Shown: positions 26,431 to 33,508 of the stretch, piece by piece
How the letters are laid out: every line of letters begins with the position of its first letter
Numbering within the stretch: position 1 is the stretch's first letter
Assembly (NCBI GenBank): GCA_902727895.1
Contig: CACVAP010000047.1
Span: 1 to 64,000, forward strand
DNA from: an uncultured Sulfurovum sp.
GTDB lineage: Bacteria > Campylobacterota > Campylobacteria > Campylobacterales > Sulfurovaceae
Reading direction: 5' to 3'
DNA length: 64,000 bases
Notes under the pieces: generated by a model
Database searches by the model: none
What the model was told of the DNA's origin: nothing
What the model saw: only the letters and a program-made list of their open reading frames with translations
Program-made: the position numbers and the translations under genes

Positions 26431-27318
26431 TTAACTATCATAATCCACCAGCTTCTCTGAAAACCTTTTAATCTTAATACTTTTGGCAACACCCGTTAAA
26501 GTCAAATAAGCCCGTTTTGAAACACCTAAAGGCATTTTTGCAGGTATGCCCATATTGGTTTTTGTTTTAAACATGGCTACTTGAGGAAACGTAGGTTCAG
26601 TACAACCAAAACATGGTGTTCCAGCCATGGTTTTTGAGCTTATGTCATTCCAGAGTATCTTGTTACAACTCCCTCTGGTATAAGGACCTTGACAACCTTG
26701 CTCATAAAAAAGACAGCCTTCTTTTAAGCCAAATCTTTTGGTATCTACCTTCCACTCAAAGTACTCATTTCTTGTACATCCTGTATGAACTGTTATGCCA
26801 TACAATTCTTGTGGACGATGCATTGAGTCGAGTACAATCTTTTTCTTTTTTGCCAACATAAGCAGTACAAAAGAGAGCCATTTTGGATGAATAGGACAAC
26901 CAGGAAGAGAAATGAGTTTTGAGCGATAACGTTCATAACGTTTACTTTTCTCCTCTCCATCAAAGGCAAAGCCAGAAATCTTTTCAGGATTTGCTTGTTT
27001 AAACATACCCCCAAAAGTAGCACAAGTCCCCGTAGTGACAATATGCTTTGACTCATTAGCATAATGCTCTATAACTTTTGAAACTTCAATACCTTTTTTT
27101 AAAAATCCCTCTTCTTGAAAGGAACCTTCTAAAACCAAAATATCACACTCCACACTTAATGCTAAAACTTCTTCAAGGTCATGTGCAGTATCTATAAAAG
27201 GATGATGGATTAATTCAAAATGGGACAAAATAGAAAAAAAGTCGGGGTGGTTAAAAAAGGAGTGTGCATTACCATTACAGGTAATGCTTTGAAGCCATAA
27301 AAGTTTAGGCTTTTTCAT
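26431..27318 (-). CDS. group 2 (HupU/HoxB-like) cytosolic [NiFe]-hydrogenase small subunit
   Basis: A 295-residue small subunit with no Tat signal or membrane anchor, starting MKKPKLLWLQSITCNGN. Distal and medial cluster ligands are present (HTGC, CLFYEQGC, GSCNKILWN, CFGCTEP). At the proximal cluster Cys14 is followed by NGN, so Asn17 stands where a cysteine is usual, the same change as in HydA. It follows tetR by three bases. Its large subunit lies beyond the restriction-modification genes. H2 sensing or low-potential electron transfer are both possible. Confidence 0.88.
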   Translation of the reverse strand: MKKPKLLWLQSITCNGNAHSFFNHPDFFSILSHFELIHHPFIDTAHDLEEVLALSVECDILVLEGSFQEEGFLKKGIEVSKVIEHYANESKHIVTTGTCATFGGMFKQANPEKISGFAFDGEEKSKRYERYRSKLISLPGCPIHPKWLSFVLLMLAKKKKIVLDSMHRPQELYGITVHTGCTRNEYFEWKVDTKRFGLKEGCLFYEQGCQGPYTRGSCNKILWNDISSKTMAGTPCFGCTEPTFPQVAMFKTKTNMGIPAKMPLGVSKRAYLTLTGVAKSIKIKRFSEKLVDYDS

Positions 27319-27321
27319 GTC

Positions 27322-27915
27322 TTATACTTTTAGGGCATGATAGATATTTCGCGAAATATCCTCAACATAAAACTCTATATCTTTAGGTAAAACATCTTCC
27401 CCTTTAAGGAAGACCATTCCTCCTAAATATCCCATAAAAAGACCAAAAGCAGAAAAGAAATCTTGGTTACGTAAGCTACCTGATTCGACAGCATCATCAA
27501 AGAAAATCATAATCTCAGTAATAAACCCTGAAACACATATCATGCCTTCACAACCATCGTTAAAAACCTCTCTGTTTGAAAGATAAACACGTAAAAAGTA
27601 TTCTATCATCTCAGGTCTTTCTTTTGCCATGGTAAAATAAACTTCTACTATTTTATAAATCTTTTCTTCTGATGAAATATCCATATTATTAATCGTTCTA
27701 ATCTCAGCACCTAGCACTTCAGAGGTATATTTAATAATCTCTTTTGCCAATACATCTTTTGAAGAAAAATAGTTATATAAATTACCCACACTCATTTTTA
27801 AGGTATTAGCAATATCAGGAATAGTCGTCTTATGAAAACCATTCTTTGAAAAAAGTTGTAAAGCAGTTTGGATAATAGATTCACGTTTTAAAGCTTTCTT
27901 TTCAGCTATTTTCAA
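27322..27915 (-). CDS. TetR-family transcriptional regulator
   Basis: A TetR repressor of about 198 residues. The N-terminal helix-turn-helix is clear: RESIIQTALQLFSKNGFHKTTIPDIANTLKMSVGNLYNYFSSKDVLAKEII, followed by a helical ligand-binding region. I start it at TTG 27915, preceded by AAGGGGGAG. The ATG at 27954 has no ribosome binding site and overlaps an extended -10 (TGTTAAAAT). It is three bases upstream of the group 2 hydrogenase small subunit. It is the best candidate to bind the TGAATA-N2-TATTCA sites, which is inference. Confidence 0.88.
   Translation of the reverse strand: MKIAEKKALKRESIIQTALQLFSKNGFHKTTIPDIANTLKMSVGNLYNYFSSKDVLAKEIIKYTSEVLGAEIRTINNMDISSEEKIYKIVEVYFTMAKERPEMIEYFLRVYLSNREVFNDGCEGMICVSGFITEIMIFFDDAVESGSLRNQDFFSAFGLFMGYLGGMVFLKGEDVLPKDIEFYVEDISRNIYHALKV
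27343..27360. repeat. 18-bp perfect palindrome in the 3' end of tetR
   Basis: GATATTTCGCGAAATATC, a perfect palindrome inside the last codons of tetR and 25 bases before the start codon of the hydrogenase small subunit. It could be an operator or may be chance. It differs from the TGAATA motif. Confidence 0.4.
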
Positions 27916-28069
27916 TTCTCCCCCTTTGTATCTTAATCTGTTATATTTTAACATAATTATTGTTTAGTGGATTTAATTCTTTTGGATTTAGAGGTTTTGA
28001 TAATGGATAATGGATAATTTTATAAAAAAGTTAAATCAGACTAATTTACTCCTATTTAACCAAACCCCC

Positions 28070-28098
28070 TTGACTACTACACACTATTGTGCTATAAA
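28070..28098 (+). promoter_or_regulatory. sigma-70 promoter of the suf operon
   Basis: TTGACT (28070-28075), a 17-bp spacer and TATAAA (28093-28098): a near-consensus promoter 47 bases before sufB. The spacer contains CACA-N4-TGTG (28080-28091), a possible regulator site. Confidence 0.65.
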
Positions 28099-28144
28099 TT
28101 GGTACAGACTTCCTATAAAACCTCAATAAAAGGAGGACAAAATA

Positions 28145-29578
28145 ATGGAAAACAATACGCTAGACAAAGCCGTTTCAGCCGACTATCAACTTGGATTTGA
28201 AGTTGACATTGAAACCGATACCATTGAAGCTGGATTGGATGAGGAAACTATTCGTTTTATTTCAGCTAAAAAAGAAGAGCCTTTATGGATGTTAGAAATA
28301 CGTCTTAAAGCATTTAAAAAATGGCAAAAAATGTCTGAACCTCATTGGGCACACTTAAACTACGAACCCATTGACTACCAATCTATCTCATACTTTTCTG
28401 CCCCTAAAAATGCTCCTGATTCTCTGGATGAAGTTGACCCTAAAATACTTGAAGCCTATAAAAAACTTGGAATTCCACTTGATGAGCAAAAACAACTGCA
28501 AGGTATTGCTGTTGATGCTGTTTTCGATTCGGTCTCGGTTAAAACTACTTACAGTGAAGAGCTTCAAAAACATGGGGTGATTTTTTGCTCTATTTCAGAA
28601 GCTATTCAAGACCACCCTGAGTTAGTGAAAAAATACATGTTTTCAGTCGTCCCAATGACCGACAACTATTTTGCAGCGTTAAACTCTGCTGTTTTTACCG
28701 ATGGTACTTTTGTTTACATTCCAAAAGGAGTGCGTTGTCCTATGGAACTTTCCACTTACTTTAGAATTAACGCCTTAAACACAGGACAGTTTGAACGTAC
28801 GCTCATCATTGCTGATGAAGGTTCTTACGTCTCTTACAATGAAGGTTGTTCAGCCCCAACACGTGATGAACATCAACTTCATGCTGCTGTAGTAGAACTC
28901 ATTACCATGAAAGATGCTGAGATTAAATACTCAACCATTCAAAACTGGTACCCTGGAGATGAAGATGGAAAAGGTGGTATCTATAACTTTGTAACTAAAA
29001 GAGGACTCTGTAAAGGAGACAATTCAAAAATCTCTTGGACACAGGTTGAAACAGGTTCTGCCATTACGTGGAAGTACCCTTCTTGTGTGCTTAAGGGTGA
29101 CAACTCTGTGGGTGAGTTCTACTCGGTAGCCGTGACCACCCTAGCCCAACAAGCTGACACAGGAACTAAGATGATTCACTTAGGGAAAAATACCTCATCG
29201 ACCATTGTGTCCAAAGGTATTTCTGCGATGAAAGGTCAAAATATCTACCGTGGTTTGGTTAAAGTAGCGAAGTCTGCCACCAATGCTAGAAACCACAGTG
29301 AGTGTGATTCACTGCTTATTGGCGACCAATGTGGTGCCCATACTTTTCCCTACCTAGAGTCCAAAGACAATCAGGGACAGATAGAGCATGAAGCAAGTAC
29401 TTCTAAGATTTCAGATGAACAACTCTTTTACTTACGTCAAAGAGGAATAAGTGAAGAAGATGCTGTCTCCATGATAGTACATGGCTTCTGTAAAGAGGTC
29501 TTTAGCCAACTCCCTATGGAGTACGCTGTTGAGGCAAAAGCCTTACTTAACTTAACATTAGAAGGGAGTGTCGGATAA
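28145..29578 (+). CDS. sufB: Fe-S cluster assembly scaffold SufB
   Basis: SufB is the main scaffold of the SufBCD complex, on which [Fe-S] clusters form. The 477 residues carry the family sequence [34 protein letters not shown] and [25 protein letters not shown], including the Cys in CDSLLIG used for cluster building. A strong ribosome binding site, GGAGG, lies 8 bases before the ATG. It is the first gene of a suf operon with a near-consensus promoter. Confidence 0.97.
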   Translation: MENNTLDKAVSADYQLGFEVDIETDTIEAGLDEETIRFISAKKEEPLWMLEIRLKAFKKWQKMSEPHWAHLNYEPIDYQSISYFSAPKNAPDSLDEVDPKILEAYKKLGIPLDEQKQLQGIAVDAVFDSVSVKTTYSEELQKHGVIFCSISEAIQDHPELVKKYMFSVVPMTDNYFAALNSAVFTDGTFVYIPKGVRCPMELSTYFRINALNTGQFERTLIIADEGSYVSYNEGCSAPTRDEHQLHAAVVELITMKDAEIKYSTIQNWYPGDEDGKGGIYNFVTKRGLCKGDNSKISWTQVETGSAITWKYPSCVLKGDNSVGEFYSVAVTTLAQQADTGTKMIHLGKNTSSTIVSKGISAMKGQNIYRGLVKVAKSATNARNHSECDSLLIGDQCGAHTFPYLESKDNQGQIEHEASTSKISDEQLFYLRQRGISEEDAVSMIVHGFCKEVFSQLPMEYAVEAKALLNLTLEGSVG

Positions 29579-30321
29579 TGCTAACCATTAAAAACTTACA
29601 TGCCAATATTGGCGACAACAAAATATTACAAGGCTTAGACTTAACCCTTGAAGCAGGAAAAGTACATGTTATTATGGGACCAAATGGTGCTGGTAAATCT
29701 ACCCTTTCAAAAGCCATTGTGGGACACTATGATGTAGAAGTTACAGAAGGCTCCATAGACTATAAAGGCAAAGATATTGTAAAACTTCCTGCTGAAGAAC
29801 GTGCTTTAGAAGGCATATTTATGAGCTTTCAAAACCCCACAGAGATTCCAGGAGTGAACAACGCTTACTTTTTACGTACAGCTCTCAATGCTAAGTTAAA
29901 ACATGAAGGAAAAGAAGAACTTAATGCTGCTGAATTTTTAAGAGTGATGAGAGAAAAACTCTCTAGCTTAGAAATGAAAACTGACATGCTTAGCCGTTCA
30001 CTTAACGAAGGTTTTTCAGGGGGTGAAAAAAAGCGTAATGAAATTCTTCAAATGCTCATACTCAAACCCGATGTTATCATATTAGATGAAATAGATTCTG
30101 GTTTAGACATTGATGCATTAAAAGCCGTTGCAGAAGGTATTAACTCTATGCAAGATGGTAAACGTACTTTTTTAGTCATTACCCATTACCGTCGATTATT
30201 AGACTACTTGACGCCTGATTACATTCATGTTCTCAAAAACGGTAAGATTCTAAAAACGGCTGGTGTTGAGTTGGTAGATAAGCTGGAAGAAGAAGGTTAT
30301 GACTGGATAAAGGCTGAATGA
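29578..30321 (+). CDS. sufC: Fe-S assembly ATPase SufC
   Basis: SufC is the ABC-type ATPase that drives SufB-SufD rearrangement. This one has 247 residues with Walker A GPNGAGKST near residue 35, the signature EGFSGGEKKRNEI, Walker B VIILDEIDSGLD and the switch histidine in LVITHYRRLL. The ATG overlaps the sufB stop codon (TAATG) and the end overlaps sufD by four bases. Confidence 0.97.
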   Translation: MLTIKNLHANIGDNKILQGLDLTLEAGKVHVIMGPNGAGKSTLSKAIVGHYDVEVTEGSIDYKGKDIVKLPAEERALEGIFMSFQNPTEIPGVNNAYFLRTALNAKLKHEGKEELNAAEFLRVMREKLSSLEMKTDMLSRSLNEGFSGGEKKRNEILQMLILKPDVIILDEIDSGLDIDALKAVAEGINSMQDGKRTFLVITHYRRLLDYLTPDYIHVLKNGKILKTAGVELVDKLEEEGYDWIKAE

Positions 30322-31514
30322 TGAAACTCACAGACTTACAAAATAAATTGCAAAATGAATTCCAAATAGCAGAGTCTAAAAGTGAGCTTGTAGAAAAATT
30401 TTTAGACTTAGGACTACCAAATAAAAAGTCTGAAGCTTATCGTTATGCCAACATGGACAAACTCTTTGACCAAGAGTTTGAAACTTTAGAGTATAACGCG
30501 AAAGAGTTAGCCTATTCAGATAAAATTCTAATTGTTAATGGTGAAGTAATCTCTATGCCGAAAGGTATTCGTGTTTATTATGCAAATACCGATGAGCAAA
30601 ACATAAACCTAGAGCATTATGACCCTCTCTACTTTTTAGGACATTTACTGAGTAAAAAAAGCATTATTATCGAGATTGATGGTGACAGTGAAGTAGACAT
30701 TTTACACCGTATTACAAAAGCTTCTACGCTCATTCATTATCGTATTGTCATTAAGACACAAGTGAACAAACATGCGAGTATTTATGAACATTTTGAATTT
30801 GACAATGCCCATGAATCTTTACTCTTATATGGTTATGACGTTGATGTACAAAAAGACTCTACTTTGACTTTTGTTAAAAACCAACACTCAGATGAAGATG
30901 CACCAACCATCATTGCTTCTCATGATATTAAAGTAGAAAAACAAGCGTCACTTACCCTTCAAAGTTTTGACTTTGGAAATGCTCCTGCTTTACAACTTTT
31001 TAACATTGTGCTAGAAGAACATGCACACGTTGACATGGGACAGTTACTCTACTTGTGGGGTAATGTTAAACGAGGAACTATCTCAAAGATTATTCATAGA
31101 GGGGAGTCTTCTCATTCTGTGCAAGAGGCGAAAAATATTTTAGAAGGTTCTGCTAGAGGTATATTTGATGCCATCATTAAAGTTGAACACTCTGCTAAAT
31201 ATACTAAAACGCAACAGAACTCTAAAACCATACTCTTAGGTGAAGCTACTTACATGGTAGCCAAACCTCAACTTGAAATTTACATTGATGAACTCGAAGC
31301 ATCTCATGGTTCAACCATAGGACAACTGGACATTGAACAGCTCTTTTACTTACGCTCTCGTGGTATTACAGAGGTGGAAGCTAGAAAACTGCTCATTGTT
31401 GCTTTTGCGAATAAACTGATTGGAACCATACGAGACAAACGACAAGAAGAGCTTATTAATCAGAATTTTGAAAAAGCATTTTATGCTCAAAATCAAAAAA
31501 CAAATTTATTATAA
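30318..31514 (+). CDS. sufD: Fe-S assembly protein SufD
   Basis: A SufB-related partner of the SufBCD complex, 398 residues. The C-terminal beta-helix region is clear: GNVKRGTISKIIHRGESSHSVQEA, AKYTKTQQNSKTILLGEATYMVAKPQLEIY and the ending DIEQLFYLRSRGITEVEARKLL, which mirrors the SufB C-terminus. The segment ASHGSTIGQLD contains the conserved His used in cluster assembly. The start overlaps sufC; sufE begins 11 bases after its stop. Confidence 0.94.
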   Translation: MMKLTDLQNKLQNEFQIAESKSELVEKFLDLGLPNKKSEAYRYANMDKLFDQEFETLEYNAKELAYSDKILIVNGEVISMPKGIRVYYANTDEQNINLEHYDPLYFLGHLLSKKSIIIEIDGDSEVDILHRITKASTLIHYRIVIKTQVNKHASIYEHFEFDNAHESLLLYGYDVDVQKDSTLTFVKNQHSDEDAPTIIASHDIKVEKQASLTLQSFDFGNAPALQLFNIVLEEHAHVDMGQLLYLWGNVKRGTISKIIHRGESSHSVQEAKNILEGSARGIFDAIIKVEHSAKYTKTQQNSKTILLGEATYMVAKPQLEIYIDELEASHGSTIGQLDIEQLFYLRSRGITEVEARKLLIVAFANKLIGTIRDKRQEELINQNFEKAFYAQNQKTNLL

Positions 31515-31525
31515 AAGGAGTTATC

Positions 31526-31951
31526 ATGACCATGCAAGAAAAAGTAAACCAATATAAAAGTGACTTCGACCTGTTTCCTTCTGACAATGATAAAATAGAA
31601 TACATTGTCGACCTAGGTAAAAACCAAGCACCTCTGAACGAAGGTGAAAAGAATGACCTCTCTTTCATTCATGGTTGTTCTTCTCAAGCTTGGCTCATTG
31701 CTGAGTTTGAAGACCCATACATCGTCTTTAGAGGAGAAGGAGACTCCATGATGGCAAAAGGAATGATGACCGTACTACTTGATGTTTTCAACAAACGTAC
31801 GCCTAAAGAGATTTTAGAATTTGACCCTGCCCTATTGCATACCATGGGTATTACCCAACTCTTAAGTCCTGTACGACAACAAGGCTTAGAAGCATTTTTA
31901 AATGTTATCTACCATCATGCTCAAAAGCATACGAAAGAGGAGTCATTATGA
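31526..31951 (+). CDS. sufE: sulfur-acceptor protein SufE
   Basis: SufE takes persulfide sulfur from a SufS-type desulfurase and passes it to SufB. It has the family length (141 residues) and the conserved acceptor Cys51 in FIHGCSSQAWL. AAAAGGAG precedes the ATG. It overlaps the next gene by four bases. The desulfurase expected between sufD and sufE is missing from this operon. Confidence 0.93.
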   Translation: MTMQEKVNQYKSDFDLFPSDNDKIEYIVDLGKNQAPLNEGEKNDLSFIHGCSSQAWLIAEFEDPYIVFRGEGDSMMAKGMMTVLLDVFNKRTPKEILEFDPALLHTMGITQLLSPVRQQGLEAFLNVIYHHAQKHTKEESL

Positions 31952-32292
31952 GTGACATAAAAATCCCCAGCGATAAAGAGATGAAAGAGAAAGTAATTGA
32001 AGGATTAAAAGGCATTTTTGATCCTGAGTTACCTGTGAACATTTATGACTTAGGCTTAATTTATGAGGTAGAGTGTAAAACCGATGAAGAAACCAAACTA
32101 AAAGCCTGTACCATTACTATGACCTTAACTTCAGCTACTTGTTCTATGTCTGAGATGATTGTGGATTTAGTGAGCAGTCTAAACATGCGTATAGATTATT
32201 TAGAAACTGTTGAGGTTAACTTAGTCTTTGACCCTCCATGGAGTCAAGATAAAATGAGTGATGCAGCTAAGTTGGAGATGGGGTTTTTATAA
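31948..32292 (+). CDS. DUF59/MIP18-family Fe-S assembly factor (SufT-like)
   Basis: A 114-residue protein with the MIP18/DUF59 core FDPELPVNIYDLGLIYEVE, the conserved Cys in TLTSATCSMSEM, and the ending VFDPPWSQDKMSDAAKLEMG. Members help deliver clusters or maintain Fe-S proteins. Its ATG overlaps the sufE stop codon, so it is the last gene of the suf operon. It is close to the SufT group but lacks extra domains, so I leave the symbol blank. Confidence 0.88.
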   Translation: MSDIKIPSDKEMKEKVIEGLKGIFDPELPVNIYDLGLIYEVECKTDEETKLKACTITMTLTSATCSMSEMIVDLVSSLNMRIDYLETVEVNLVFDPPWSQDKMSDAAKLEMGFL

Positions 32293-32303
32293 ACCCTACC
32301 TCT

Positions 32304-33419
32304 CTACAAAAAAGCTACTGCTTTCTCATAAAGCTCTAAAGAAACATCCATAAGTTGTTCAGATTGCGAAATAACAATCAGTAAAGAGATAGAGAAAAAC
32401 AACCATTTATAACTTGCTTTCTTAATTAAGAGGAAATACAAAGAAATAAGTCCTAACCATAAAGTAAAGAGTGATATTAAATAGTAGTCATCCAATGAAG
32501 TGGCTAAAGAACGAACATATATAGAAAGTCCCAAAGTAATACTTAAAAGAAATAAAGAACCCCAAATCAATGCTCTAAATTTTTTATTTGCATCATCCCA
32601 TAATGGTGTCCAATGCATGTAAGTACCAATGGCGATAAATGTATATCCAAGGGCTAAAAGGTCTATATTAACCTCTCCCCAACTCTTCTCTAAAACTACC
32701 TTAGCAACATAAGAAAAAAGAAGAAAAAAGTAAATAAAGAATGAGGGTGTCAATATATACTTTGTAAAAACTAAACCTATGCCTTCATATTTATTTTTTT
32801 GTACAAGCATAATGTATTTTGGCATCTTTGCAAAAAAAGAACTTACTGCGAAAACACCTAAAAGAAAGAGTGCAACCTGTATATAATGCCTTTGAGCTAG
32901 GCTAATAGCAAATAACTCTTCAAGGGCATACATCGTAATATAAAACAATATAAAAAACACCATAGACAAAACAAGACTAACTAATAGATTCTGTACAATG
33001 ATCTGTGTCCATTCCCAAATATTTTGATTAGAAATTTTGATGTCCATAAATGGCGCCCACAAAAACATAAAACAAAGTGCAAAAATCAAAAGAAGATGAT
33101 GTGTAATGGTAGTTGAGTTCAATACATTTAAGGGTAAATAGTAATAATAGAGCGAAAGAAGCCCTACTCCGACGAGTTTAAACCATAGTTTTTTTGAAAG
33201 TAAATGAAGTGCAGGAAAAAGAAAAATCCCAAGGCTCAAAACAACAATCAGTTTGTTAGCTATAAGTATAAACTCTGCATTAACTACCTCTTCAACCTCA
33301 AGTACAATACATAAAAGTATTGTCACCATAAAAGAAGAAAACATAGCTAAAGGAAAGCGTTTAAAAACTTCTAAAATTTTATAGGACCAACGATCAATTG
33401 TTTCAAAAAAGAAATTCAC
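32304..33419 (-). CDS. DUF4153-like polytopic membrane protein
   Basis: 371 residues, mostly hydrophobic, with about ten membrane segments. It recalls the DUF4153 family (FDxxx then long runs of Leu/Ile/Phe, and a conserved polar stretch near WGEVNIDLLALGYTFIAIGTYMHWTPLWDDANKKFRA) but is shorter than the ~550-600 residues I expect. It could be a distinct or reduced branch. Function is unknown. It converges on the suf operon, with no linked gene. Confidence 0.55.
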   Translation of the reverse strand: MNFFFETIDRWSYKILEVFKRFPLAMFSSFMVTILLCIVLEVEEVVNAEFILIANKLIVVLSLGIFLFPALHLLSKKLWFKLVGVGLLSLYYYYLPLNVLNSTTITHHLLLIFALCFMFLWAPFMDIKISNQNIWEWTQIIVQNLLVSLVLSMVFFILFYITMYALEELFAISLAQRHYIQVALFLLGVFAVSSFFAKMPKYIMLVQKNKYEGIGLVFTKYILTPSFFIYFFLLFSYVAKVVLEKSWGEVNIDLLALGYTFIAIGTYMHWTPLWDDANKKFRALIWGSLFLLSITLGLSIYVRSLATSLDDYYLISLFTLWLGLISLYFLLIKKASYKWLFFSISLLIVISQSEQLMDVSLELYEKAVAFL

Positions 33420-33508
33420 TTTTAGCCTTTGTTCATGAGTTTAAAAGTGTTATTTTATCACAAAATATATTAAATTGTTATCCCAAGCTAAATAGTAAAT
33501 TGTTTTGA

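Noticed and set aside
27916..27954. ATG start at 27954 for the TetR gene
   Set aside because: No ribosome binding site is present. The ATG lies in an extended -10 sequence, and the extra 13 residues do not look like a TetR N-terminus. TTG 27915 has AAGGGGGAG upstream.
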